NCBI GenBank assembly: GCA_030429235.1 | Contig: JAUIDB010000008.1 | Coordinates: 62,001 to 126,000, forward strand | DNA: 64,000 bases | Direction: 5' to 3' | From: Thermoanaerobaculia bacterium | GTDB lineage: Bacteria > Acidobacteriota > Thermoanaerobaculia > Multivoradales > JAIOJS01 | Shown: piece after piece, positions 1 through 7,312 of the stretch | How positions within the stretch are numbered: position 1 is the first letter of the stretch | Layout: every line of letters begins with the position of its first letter | Notes under the pieces: model-generated | Told to the model about the DNA's origin: nothing | The model's database searches: none | Seen by the model: only the letters and a program-made list of their open reading frames with translations | Made by a program: the position numbers and the translations under genes

Positions 1-403
1 GATTCTGCTCGTCGGCAAGGTGCTGTTGGTACTTGATGTAGCCGTCGCGGTCGAGTTCCTGCACGTCGACGACTCCCTGGGCTACGGCGGAGTGGCCGAG
101 GGTAGAGACCGGAAACTCGATCACGCCATCTTCTACCTTGATCTTGATCGCCTCTCCCGTAGCGTCGTCTGCGGCTACCAGCTCCATCCAGCAACCCATC
201 ATGCGGCAAACGTCCTGGACCTTGCCTTCCACCCGTACCGTTTGTCCGGCGTAGTCGGCAGGCTGGGCGAGCAGATCGGCCACGGCCACCGAAGTCTCGA
301 GGTCGACGCCTGCACCGTAGGTCGTCGGTGTGCACTCGCCGTCGGCCGCCAGTACCGTTGGTAGAGATAGGATAGCGAGGGTCAGGGTCAGTGTACGTAC
401 CAC
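1..403 (-). CDS. DUF4920-family exported protein, C-terminus cut by window edge
   Basis: The minus-strand reading frame opens at GTG 403 and runs off the left edge without a stop. An AGGAG ribosome site lies at 411-415. The first ~20 residues are hydrophobic (LTLTLAILSLPTVLA) and end at AxA-like residues, so it is probably exported. The body contains VRVEGKVQDVCRMMGCWMEL, the OB-fold-like signature with two conserved Cys seen in DUF4920 proteins, followed by IKIKVEDG. The biochemical role of this family is not known to me. It diverges from the DUF3052 gene at 492, sharing an ~88-base intergenic region. Family call is by motif recognition only. Confidence 0.75.
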   Translation of the reverse strand, partial: MVRTLTLTLAILSLPTVLAADGECTPTTYGAGVDLETSVAVADLLAQPADYAGQTVRVEGKVQDVCRMMGCWMELVAADDATGEAIKIKVEDGVIEFPVSTLGHSAVAQGVVDVQELDRDGYIKYQQHLADEQN

Positions 404-491
404 GTGAGATCTCCTAGGGTTGTTGTCGTGGACTACGACGAGCCGGGAGCCTATCAAATCGATCACCGCACAGGTATGACGAGGAACGGTG

Positions 492-899
492 ATGAGCGAA
501 ACGAGTGGCACGCCGCTAGTCCGAAAGCTGGGGATCAAGCCGGGGGCGACGGTCGCCGCCTACGGAGCCCCCGACGACCTGTCAGGGAAGCTCGAACCCT
601 GGCCCGAGGGGGCCGTGCTCCTTCCTGAGTCCCGGCGTCGGCGGGTCGACGTGGTGCTCTGGTTCGTCGATCGACAGGATCAGCTCGAGCGGCGACTCGA
701 CGTCATGGCTCGCCGGATCGGTACGGCGGGGAGTCTCTGGGTGGCGTGGCCGAAGCGGGCTTCCGGGGTGCCGACTGACCTGGATGGCAACGTCGTACGC
801 GAGGCGATCCTCGACAGTGGGTTGGTGGACAACAAGATCTGTGCGGTCGATGGGACCTGGTCAGCTCTGCGGGGTGTGGTCCGACTTCGGGATCGATAG
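492..899 (+). CDS. DUF3052 family protein
   Basis: A 135-residue soluble protein. The N-terminal segment LVRKLGIKPGATVAAYGAP is typical of DUF3052 proteins (short bacterial proteins of unknown function, often annotated hypothetical). The C-terminal half has the expected SLWVAWPK and DNKICAVDGTWSALR segments. The frame could also open at GTG 489, but GAGGAA at 481-486 is better spaced for ATG 492. It is divergent from the DUF4920 gene and 16 bases from the next gene. I see no catalytic motif and infer no function. Confidence 0.75.
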   Translation: MSETSGTPLVRKLGIKPGATVAAYGAPDDLSGKLEPWPEGAVLLPESRRRRVDVVLWFVDRQDQLERRLDVMARRIGTAGSLWVAWPKRASGVPTDLDGNVVREAILDSGLVDNKICAVDGTWSALRGVVRLRDR

Positions 900-902
900 C
901 GA

Positions 903-908
903 TAGGAT
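903..908 (+). promoter_or_regulatory. TAGGAT -10-like box 7 nt before start codon
   Basis: TAGGAT is followed by 7 bases and then ATG 916, which has no Shine-Dalgarno site. A start at or next to the ATG would give a leaderless mRNA. Part of a recurrent TAnnnT pattern in this window. Confidence 0.35.
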
Positions 909-915
909 CGGGACC

Positions 916-1647
916 ATGGCGAAAGTGATCTCACTGCTTCAGAAGCTCGGGCTGGTGCACGGCAAGGGAGACGGGGAGGCCGAGCAGGTGGTGGCCTCCG
1001 AACCTTCCCTCGAAGAGCCGACCGATCCAACTCCTCGCGGGGAGGCGACCGAGCGGGGTCCGGCCCCGCGGGTCGTCCGGCTGCCGTCGAGCCGTTTCGA
1101 CGAGTCGGTCGCCGATGAGCCAGACGCGGTGCCGATCGAGTTTCCGTTCGAGGAGATCTATCAACGCGCCGGCATCGAGAACCCCGAGCACGGCTTTACC
1201 GTCTACAAGTTGATGGAGATGATCGAGGCTGAAGGGATGCGCAGCCTGGAACCAGCCGAACGGTCCCGCGCCATCACCGCACTGCTGGCCCATCTTCCTG
1301 GCGGTGGGGTATCGATCGAGGAGATCGCTCGAGATGCGGCACAGCGAGACCGGGCGCTCGATGCCTTCGAGGAGTTTCTCGGACGGCGACTGGCCGATCA
1401 GATGATCGAGATCGAAACCGAGAACGAGACCCTGCAGGCCGAGATCGACCGGGTGACGCAGACTCACCGCCAGAAGATCGAGGCCAATGAAGCCCGCCTG
1501 GCCGCCGAACGGGAACGCTTCGAGACCTGGCGCGGGCAGAAGCGGCGCGAAGAAGAGAAACTCCACGCCGCAATCGAACCCTTCGTCGAACGTCACCCAG
1601 AAGGGCCACGAACGACGAGCAGCGCTCCTCCGGACGAGAGCGGCTGA
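916..1647 (+). CDS. Coiled-coil hypothetical protein
   Basis: A 243-residue protein not recognised as any family. ATG 916 was chosen over the longer open frame because that upstream extension overlaps the DUF3052 gene in another frame. The N-terminus (MAKVISLLQKLGLVHG) is an amphipathic helix, followed by a low-complexity acidic/proline linker (~25-75). A compact middle region (~75-150) contains YQRAGIENPEHGFTVYKLMEM, and the region ~155-215 is a strongly charged coiled coil (Glu/Arg heptads). No membrane segment or signal peptide is visible. It ends 87 bases before the microcompartment operon on the same strand; whether it belongs to that system is open. Confidence 0.65.
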   Translation: MAKVISLLQKLGLVHGKGDGEAEQVVASEPSLEEPTDPTPRGEATERGPAPRVVRLPSSRFDESVADEPDAVPIEFPFEEIYQRAGIENPEHGFTVYKLMEMIEAEGMRSLEPAERSRAITALLAHLPGGGVSIEEIARDAAQRDRALDAFEEFLGRRLADQMIEIETENETLQAEIDRVTQTHRQKIEANEARLAAERERFETWRGQKRREEEKLHAAIEPFVERHPEGPRTTSSAPPDESG

Positions 1648-1734
1648 GGGGCTCGGTCGCCGGTCCCGAGCCGCGGAAGGCGCGTCCGTTCGGTGGCCGT
1701 CAGGGGTTCGCGAGTGTGATAACTTCGCTGCCTC

Positions 1735-2343
1735 ATGAGTCCCCGAGATCCGCAGAGTTCGTCGCTCGAGACCGAGGTTCGAGAGCTCGTACGGCGCGCG
1801 GTCGACAACTTGTTGCCGTCCGGTTCGACCGCCTCGCCGGAGCCGTCTGGCTCCCACGCGGCCGAGCGATCCATCGCTCTGGGAGCCGACCATGGAGGCT
1901 ACCGGATGAAGGAGGCGCTGTCGGTCTGGTTGCGTGAGGCCGGCTGGCAGGTCGTGGATTGCGGGACCGACAGCGAGGAATCGGTGGACTACCCCGACTT
2001 GGCTCTAGAGGTGGCCCAGCGAGTGTCGCGCGGGGTTTGCCGCTGGGGCATCGTGGTCGACGGCGCTGGTATCGGCTCGGCCATAGTGGCCAACAAGGTC
2101 CCTGGGGTCCGGGCGGCGCTCTGCTACGATCTCTCCTCGGCCCGCAACAGTCGAGAACACAACCACGCCAACGTGCTGACCCTGGGAGCGGGTCTCATCG
2201 GGACCGGGTTGGCCCGACAGATCGTCGAGACCTGGCTGGCAACTCCCTGGGGACCGGACCGGCATGCTCGTCGGGTCGAGAAGATCGCTTCGATCGAGCG
2301 CCGCTTCAGTGCGCAGCCTTCGACCTGCAGCTGCCAGCACTAG
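1735..2343 (+). CDS. rpiB: RpiB-like ribose/deoxyribose-phosphate isomerase with encapsulation-peptide-like extension
   Basis: A 202-residue RpiB/LacAB-family sugar-phosphate isomerase, ~50 residues longer than typical RpiB. Residues ~8-27 form an amphipathic helix ([19 protein letters not shown]) joined by a Ser/Pro linker to the core at ~46. That is the architecture of an encapsulation peptide targeting cargo into a BMC lumen. Core motifs are ADHGG (Asp52-His53), RAALCYD and [12 protein letters not shown] (His142). The position of the E. coli catalytic Cys (ICGTGVG) is Asp109 here (VDGAGIG), so catalysis or substrate must differ. First gene of the shell operon, 22 bases before deoC. No clear ribosome site; GATAAC at 1718-1723 may be a -10 box. 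Confidence 0.88.
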   Translation: MSPRDPQSSSLETEVRELVRRAVDNLLPSGSTASPEPSGSHAAERSIALGADHGGYRMKEALSVWLREAGWQVVDCGTDSEESVDYPDLALEVAQRVSRGVCRWGIVVDGAGIGSAIVANKVPGVRAALCYDLSSARNSREHNHANVLTLGAGLIGTGLARQIVETWLATPWGPDRHARRVEKIASIERRFSAQPSTCSCQH

Positions 2344-2365
2344 GCTCGGTGAGTGGAAATCAACG

Positions 2366-3229
2366 ATGATCGATAAAGAGCAACTGATCGAGGCCGTCAC
2401 CCGCGAGGTTCTTCAGGTCCTGGCCGAACAGCAGGGGCGCTGCCCGGACTGTCCGGGATGCACGGGCTGTTGCGCTGCCGATTGTTGTGACCGAGTCCGC
2501 AAGCTGGTCGACGCTGGCGCGGAGTCGGTCAACTACAGCGGCAACGGGGCTGCGGTCCCCGAGGATCTCGCCCGGTACATCGACCACACGATGTTGAAGC
2601 CCGAGGTCACTGCCGATCAGATCGATGCGTTGTGCGACGAGGCACTGGAGTTCGGTTTTGCTTCGGTGTGCGTCAATCCGACCTGGGTGCAGCGCTGCGC
2701 CGACCGGGTGCGGGGCAGTACGGTACGCGTGGCTTCGGTGATCGGCTTTCCGCTGGGAGCCACGAGTCCCGAGGTGAAGGCCATGGAAGCGAGGCAGGCT
2801 CTTCGCCACGGGGCTCGCGAGATCGACATGGTCTTGAACGTAGGGGCGCTGAAGAGCGGTGACCACGCGCTGGTGCGACGAGATATCGCCGGCGTCAGCG
2901 ACGCCTGCCGGGAAGTTGGGGCCATCAACAAGGTCATCCTGGAGACGGTATTGCTCTCCGACGAGGAGAAGGTGATCGCCTCGCGACTCGCTCGCGAGGC
3001 TCGAGCCCACTACGTCAAGACCTCGACTGGTTTCAACGCCGGGGGAGCGACGGCGTACGACGTCGCTTTGATGCGCGAAGCAGTAGGTCCGGGGATGGGG
3101 GTGAAGGCCTCGGGCGGCATTCGCACCGCGGACGATGTACGAACGATGATCGCAGCCGGAGCCACCCGAATCGGAGCTTCGGCGGGCGTGGCGATCGTCT
3201 CTGGAGGAGAGTCGAATGAGTCGTATTGA
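2366..3229 (+). CDS. deoC: Deoxyribose-phosphate aldolase with N-terminal tag and Cys-rich linker
   Basis: A 287-residue DERA, class I aldolase cleaving 2-deoxyribose 5-phosphate into glyceraldehyde 3-phosphate and acetaldehyde. The catalytic residues are intact: Schiff-base Lys218 in HYVKTSTGF, Asp154 in EIDMVLNVG and Lys247 in GVKASGG. The TIM barrel starts at ~65. Residues 1-22 ([20 protein letters not shown]) form an amphipathic, encapsulation-peptide-like helix. Residues 26-41 hold seven cysteines in a CxxCxxCxxCCxxxCC array, absent from ordinary DeoC and possibly metal-binding or disulfide-forming. ATG 2366 was chosen because the upstream open frame overlaps rpiB. It overlaps the next shell gene by 14 bases. 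Confidence 0.93.
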   Translation: MIDKEQLIEAVTREVLQVLAEQQGRCPDCPGCTGCCAADCCDRVRKLVDAGAESVNYSGNGAAVPEDLARYIDHTMLKPEVTADQIDALCDEALEFGFASVCVNPTWVQRCADRVRGSTVRVASVIGFPLGATSPEVKAMEARQALRHGAREIDMVLNVGALKSGDHALVRRDIAGVSDACREVGAINKVILETVLLSDEEKVIASRLAREARAHYVKTSTGFNAGGATAYDVALMREAVGPGMGVKASGGIRTADDVRTMIAAGATRIGASAGVAIVSGGESNESY

Positions 3230-3845
3230 TCTGAGGTCCTACGTGTTCCTCGATAGCTTGCAGCCGCAGTACGCGGCGTTTCTGGGGACGGTGGCCCAGG
3301 GTTTCATGCCGATCGCGGGCGACGCATCGCTCTTCGTCGAGATTTCGCCGGGCATCGAAATCAATCGACTGACCGACGTCGCCTTGAAGACCACCAGGGT
3401 GCGCCCGGGAATGCAGATTGTCGAGCGTTATTTCGGGCTGCTGGAGATCCACTCCCATTCTCAGGCGGAGACGCGGGCCGCCGGGGAAGCGATTCTCGAA
3501 GAGATCGGGCTGGAGGAGAAGGACCGGATCAAGCCAGCGATCCACTCGAGCCAGGTCATTCGGCGGATCGACGACTACCAGGCACAACTGATCAACCGTA
3601 CCCGCCATGGGCAGATGATCATCCCGGGCCAGACTCTCTACGTGCTGGAGGTCGAACCGGCCGCCTATGCCGCTCTCGCGGCCAATGAGGCCGAGAAGGC
3701 AGCGAACATCAACATCCTGGAGGTCCGTGCCTTCGGCTCGATGGGTCGGGTCTACCTCGGAGGTGAGGAGCGCGACATCGAAGTGGGTTGGGCGGCGGCG
3801 GTGGCCGCAATCGAAGGTGTCACGGGACGAGCGGCATCGAAATAG
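3216..3845 (+). CDS. Tandem-domain BMC shell protein (BMC-T trimer)
   Basis: A 209-residue protein with two fused BMC folds (~1-100 and ~105-205), the size and layout of pseudohexameric BMC-T shell trimers. Recognisable parts are [21 protein letters not shown] in domain 1 and [27 protein letters not shown] plus the C-terminal [20 protein letters not shown] in domain 2. The start ATG overlaps deoC by 14 bases. Such trimers often form the larger, sometimes gated pores for cofactors or bulky substrates. It is divergent from the PduT-like trimer at 5990. Family certain; exact subtype not determined. Confidence 0.9.
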   Translation: MSRIDLRSYVFLDSLQPQYAAFLGTVAQGFMPIAGDASLFVEISPGIEINRLTDVALKTTRVRPGMQIVERYFGLLEIHSHSQAETRAAGEAILEEIGLEEKDRIKPAIHSSQVIRRIDDYQAQLINRTRHGQMIIPGQTLYVLEVEPAAYAALAANEAEKAANINILEVRAFGSMGRVYLGGEERDIEVGWAAAVAAIEGVTGRAASK

Positions 3846-3885
3846 GCCGCGATCGAATCTGATAGCAATCACACAGGAGTACGAA

Positions 3886-4179
3886 ATGGCAGATGCACTT
3901 GGGATGATCGAAACGCGGGGATTCGCCGCGATGGTGGAAGCTTCCGACGCCATGGTCAAGGCGGCCAAGGTGGAATTGGTTGGCTACGAGCGGATCGGTG
4001 GAGGGTACGTGACCGCCGTCGTCCGTGGTGACGTCGCGGCGGTCAAGGCGGCGGTCGAAGCTGGGGTCCGCGGGGCCGAGAAGGTCGGTGAGGTCGTCAG
4101 TACGCACGTGATCGCGCGTCCTCACGCCAACGTCGATTCGGTGCTTCCCCTCGGCCGTTCGACCGACGGCGACGACTAG
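3886..4179 (+). CDS. BMC-H hexameric shell protein
   Basis: A 97-residue single-BMC-domain protein, the bulk facet component of a microcompartment shell. It begins [23 protein letters not shown], has the canonical [37 protein letters not shown] core and ends [10 protein letters not shown]-like ([15 protein letters not shown]) as in CcmK/PduA/EutM proteins. CAGGAG at 3874-3879 is the strongest ribosome site of the operon, in keeping with high demand for the hexamer. It is the only BMC-H in the locus. A short acidic tail (RSTDGDD) follows the domain. Confidence 0.96.
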   Translation: MADALGMIETRGFAAMVEASDAMVKAAKVELVGYERIGGGYVTAVVRGDVAAVKAAVEAGVRGAEKVGEVVSTHVIARPHANVDSVLPLGRSTDGDD

Positions 4180-4190
4180 GCCCTCCGTCG

Positions 4191-4505
4191 ATGCTTCTGG
4201 GACGGGTAGCCGGCACGGTCGTGTCGACCCAGAAAGACCCCGGCCTGGTTGGCCAGCGCTTTCTGGTGGTGCGCCAGATCGATGTCGACGGTCAGGAGAC
4301 CGGTGGTTACGTGGTGGCTAACGATGCAGTGGGGGCTGGGCTCGGCGAGGTCGTGCTCTACGCCGCGGGCAGTTCGGCGCGTCAAACGGAACTGACCAAA
4401 GGCAAGGCCTGCGATGCAGTCATCATGGCGATCGTCGACAGTTGGGAGATCGGCGGTCACGAGGTCTACCACAAGAACCCGCCGCCGAGCGGTAGCGAGG
4501 ATTGA
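4191..4505 (+). CDS. BMC-P pentamer shell vertex protein (EutN/CcmL family)
   Basis: A 104-residue EutN/CcmL-fold protein that caps shell vertices as a pentamer. The signature is GRVAGTVVSTQKDPGLVGQRFLVVRQID at the N-terminus, then VGAGLGEVVLYAAGSSARQT and the C-terminal DAVIMAIVDSWEI. It is the first and longest of three pentamer paralogues in this operon (the others are at 6586 and 6858), with a C-terminal tail HKNPPPSGSED. It ends 4 bases before the TTG proposed for the aldehyde dehydrogenase. Confidence 0.95.
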   Translation: MLLGRVAGTVVSTQKDPGLVGQRFLVVRQIDVDGQETGGYVVANDAVGAGLGEVVLYAAGSSARQTELTKGKACDAVIMAIVDSWEIGGHEVYHKNPPPSGSED

Positions 4506-4509
4506 ACGG

Positions 4510-5967
4510 TTGCCTCCCCTGATCGACGAGCGCGAGGTTCAAGCCATCATTCAACGTGTGCGAGAGCGCATGGGGGAGCCTGGTGGGGAACCCGCCCCCG
4601 GTCCGGCCCTACCGCCGGCTCGCTCGGGGCGCGACGCTCTGGGCGATGGCGTCTACCGTACGGTGGATCAGGCAGTGACCGCGGCCCGAACCGCCTTCGA
4701 GGCGTACTCCGAGATGGGGCTCGAGCGACGGTACGCCATCGTCGACAGCATCCGCCGCTCGATGCGCCAGAACGCAGAATCACTGGCCCGCATGGCGCAC
4801 GAAGAGACGGGTCTCGGACGCTGGCGAGACAAGGTAAAGAAGAACCTCCTCGTCACCGAGAGGACGCCGGGGCCCGAGGACCTCGAGCCCAAGACGGTGA
4901 CCGGCGACACCGGCTTGATGATCACCGAGTACGCTCCCTACGGGGTGGTGGCTTCGATCACTCCGACCACGAATCCGACCTCGACGATCATCAACAACAC
5001 GATCGGAATCGTCTCCGCCGGCAATGCGGCCGTGTTCAACGTACACCCCAATGCCAAGCGCGTGTCGATGGAGAACATCCGGCTCTTGCATCAGGCGATC
5101 GTGGCGGCCGGTGGTCCCGAGAACCTCGTCACCGGGGTGGCCGAACCGACGCTCGATACCGCGCACGAGATCATGAACCACCCCAAGGTTCGGATTCTTC
5201 TGGTGACTGGCGGCCCAGGGGTGGTGCAGGTGGCGTTGGCGACCAACAAGAAGGCGATCACGGCGGGTCCGGGAAACCCCCCGGTCGTCGTCGACGAAAC
5301 GGCAGACATCGACCGCGCAGGTCGCGACATCGTGCGCGGGGCCTCCTTCGACAACAACCTGATCTGCACGGACGAAAAAGAGGTCTTCGTCGTATCCTCT
5401 GTGGCCGACGATCTGCTACGAGCCATGGCTCGACACGGAGCCGTGGTCCTGCGAGAGCACCAGCTCCGCAAGCTCGAGCGGGTGATCTTCGAAGAGCTGG
5501 GTCCACCGGGCAAACCGGGTCGAATCAACCGCAAGTGGATCGGTCAGAACGCGGGAAAGATCCTGGGAGAGATCGGCATCGCTGCGGGGGAAGAGGTGCG
5601 CTTGGTAGTGGCCGAGGTTCCGATCGAGCACAGTCTGGTGTGGACCGAGCAGATGATGCCGGTGATGCCGGTGGCTCGAGTCCGGGACGTGAATCAGGCG
5701 ATCGAGCTGTCGGTGCGCGCCGAGCATGGTTTCGGGCACACGGCTTCGATCCACTCCGAGAACGTCGAAGCGATCACGCGCATGGCGCGAGCCATGAACG
5801 CTTCGATCTTCGTCGCCAACGGACCGAATTTCGCCGGTTTGGGAGCGGGCGGTGAGGGGCATACATCCTTCTCGATCGCTAGCCCCACCGGGGAGGGTTT
5901 GACCCGTCCCCGCACTTTCTCTCGCGAACGCCGGATGAGCGTCATCGGCTCGTTGCGCATTGTCTGA
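4510..5967 (+). CDS. CoA-acylating aldehyde dehydrogenase (PduP/EutE-like), BMC cargo
   Basis: A 485-residue NAD- and CoA-dependent aldehyde dehydrogenase of the PduP/EutE group, expected to convert DeoC-made acetaldehyde to acetyl-CoA. The catalytic Cys286 lies in DNNLICTDEKEVF; other family marks are PTTNPTSTIINNTIGIVSAGN, TAGPGNPPVVVDETADI and HSLVWTEQMMPVMPV. TTG 4510 is chosen as start (AGCGAGG at 4494-4500). It gives an N-terminus PPLIDEREVQAIIQRVRERM followed by a Pro/Gly linker, a typical encapsulation peptide plus tether. The longer open frame would run through the preceding pentamer gene. The next trimer gene begins just after the stop. Confidence 0.93.
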   Translation: MPPLIDEREVQAIIQRVRERMGEPGGEPAPGPALPPARSGRDALGDGVYRTVDQAVTAARTAFEAYSEMGLERRYAIVDSIRRSMRQNAESLARMAHEETGLGRWRDKVKKNLLVTERTPGPEDLEPKTVTGDTGLMITEYAPYGVVASITPTTNPTSTIINNTIGIVSAGNAAVFNVHPNAKRVSMENIRLLHQAIVAAGGPENLVTGVAEPTLDTAHEIMNHPKVRILLVTGGPGVVQVALATNKKAITAGPGNPPVVVDETADIDRAGRDIVRGASFDNNLICTDEKEVFVVSSVADDLLRAMARHGAVVLREHQLRKLERVIFEELGPPGKPGRINRKWIGQNAGKILGEIGIAAGEEVRLVVAEVPIEHSLVWTEQMMPVMPVARVRDVNQAIELSVRAEHGFGHTASIHSENVEAITRMARAMNASIFVANGPNFAGLGAGGEGHTSFSIASPTGEGLTRPRTFSRERRMSVIGSLRIV

Positions 5968-5989
5968 TCGTGGCGACACGGCGAACCGG

Positions 5990-6586
5990 ATGATCGATCC
6001 TGCCCTGGCTCTGGTGGAGCTTCCCTCGGTTGCCCTCGGCATCCGCGTGGCGGATGCCATGGTCAAACGTGCTGCCTACCAGACGGTCCGGGCGGGGACG
6101 GTACAGCCCGGACGGTACCTGGTCCTGGTAGGGGGAACGGTGGCCGAGGTCGAGGAGGGCGTCGAAGCGGCCCGAGAGATCGCGGCGGGTCGCGAGTTGG
6201 ATCTGCTCTTCCTGCCGGCGGTAGATCGGGCCGTAGTCCATGCGCTGCTCGGGACACGCCGGTCGGAGGAGAACGGAGAGGCTCTCGGTGTCGTCGAGAC
6301 CCGCACGGTGGCCGCTACGTTGGCGGCGGCGGACGCTGCCGTCAAGGGGGCGCAGGTCGAGCTTCTCGAGGTCCATCTGGCCGACGGCCTCGGGGGCAAG
6401 GGCTACTTGCTTGTCTCGGGTGAGGTTTCGGACGTCGAGGCTGCCGTCGAAATCGGCGTCGGGTTTCCCGGGGTCAGCAGCCAGCTGATCGAAGCGTCGG
6501 TCATCGCGCAACTCCATCCCGAACTCCGGGCGGAACTGCGGGCGGGAGCCCGTTTTGGTGAGCGGATCCGGAGCCTCACAGAGTAA
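5990..6586 (+). CDS. PduT-like tandem-domain BMC shell trimer
   Basis: A 198-residue protein with two BMC domains. Domain 1 starts ALALVELPSVALGIRVADAM, domain 2 at ~95 with ALGVVETRTVAATLAAADAAVKGAQVELL. This is the PduT/BMC-TS pattern. Unlike PduT, the domain-1 loop has no cysteine (QPGRYLVLVGG), so no central iron-sulfur cluster is expected. ATG 5990 aligns with the usual family start. A TTG at 5960 in the same frame would overlap the aldehyde dehydrogenase by 8 bases and is less likely. Its TAA overlaps the next ATG (TAATG). Confidence 0.9.
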   Translation: MIDPALALVELPSVALGIRVADAMVKRAAYQTVRAGTVQPGRYLVLVGGTVAEVEEGVEAAREIAAGRELDLLFLPAVDRAVVHALLGTRRSEENGEALGVVETRTVAATLAAADAAVKGAQVELLEVHLADGLGGKGYLLVSGEVSDVEAAVEIGVGFPGVSSQLIEASVIAQLHPELRAELRAGARFGERIRSLTE

Positions 6587-6861
6587 TGCGGCTGGGCGAG
6601 GTCATCGGAACGGTGGTTTGCACCCAGAAGGTCTCGGGTCTCGAGGGGATCAAGCTCCTCGTGGTTCAGCCCGTGGATGCTGCCCGAAAGCCGGTGGGTC
6701 GGTCGGTGGTGGCGGCGGATGCCGTGGCCATGGCCGGACCCGGTGAGCTGGTCTACTTCGTGGCCAGTCGAGAAGCGGCGGTCGCCTTGCCAGAGCCCTT
6801 CGTCCCGGTAGACCATGCAATCGTTGGCATCGTCGATCAACTCGATCGGAGGCCCGAGTGA
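6586..6861 (+). CDS. BMC-P pentamer shell vertex protein (second paralogue)
   Basis: A 91-residue EutN/CcmL-family vertex protein. It starts MRLGEVIGTVVCTQKVSGLEGIKLLVVQPVD, has GPGELVYFVASREAA, and ends DHAIVGIVDQLDRRPE. The ATG overlaps the trimer stop by one base, and its TGA overlaps the next gene start by four (GTGA), so translation of these three is likely coupled. Clearly diverged from the other two pentamers. Confidence 0.94.
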   Translation: MRLGEVIGTVVCTQKVSGLEGIKLLVVQPVDAARKPVGRSVVAADAVAMAGPGELVYFVASREAAVALPEPFVPVDHAIVGIVDQLDRRPE

Positions 6862-7139
6862 AACTCGCGACGATCGTGGGTTCGGTCGTATCGACCATGC
6901 AGCATCCAACGCTCGACGGACGGCGACTTCTGTTGGCTCAGCTCTTGGATGATGACCGCCAACCGGTCGGGCCGGAACAGGTGGTGGTCGATCTCGTGGG
7001 CGCCGGTCCGGGAGAAGAGGTTCTTGTGCTCGACGAGGGGAGCTCGGCGCGACTCCTCCTAGCCTCGCCGGCAGCACCGGTGCGGGCTGTCGTGGTGGGG
7101 ATCGTAGACGCTCTGGAGGTGTCCCGTTCCGACGGTTGA
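6858..7139 (+). CDS. BMC-P pentamer shell vertex protein (third paralogue)
   Basis: A 93-residue EutN/CcmL-family protein starting at GTG 6858 (MKLATIVGSVVSTMQHPTLDGRR), with VGAGPGEEVLVLDEGSSARLLL and AVVVGIVDALEV. Last recognisable gene of the microcompartment operon. The following 173 bases to the convergent mscS stop hold no gene I can support. No PduL-type phosphotransacylase, alcohol dehydrogenase, kinase or regulator appears in the locus. Confidence 0.94.
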   Translation: MKLATIVGSVVSTMQHPTLDGRRLLLAQLLDDDRQPVGPEQVVVDLVGAGPGEEVLVLDEGSSARLLLASPAAPVRAVVVGIVDALEVSRSDG

Positions 7140-7312
7140 TCCTTCGCGTCCGAAGCATTCGCCTTCGACGACCCGGCATTCTTGGCAACCGTTCCAACCG
7201 ATCGGCGGAGGTGCCGGTCCGACGCGACCAGCAGCGCGACGCGAACTACGATCGCCGTGGCGGCCAACAGTAGGTCGGCCCTGAAGGAGTCGCGCTCCCC
7301 CAGTCTTCGAGA

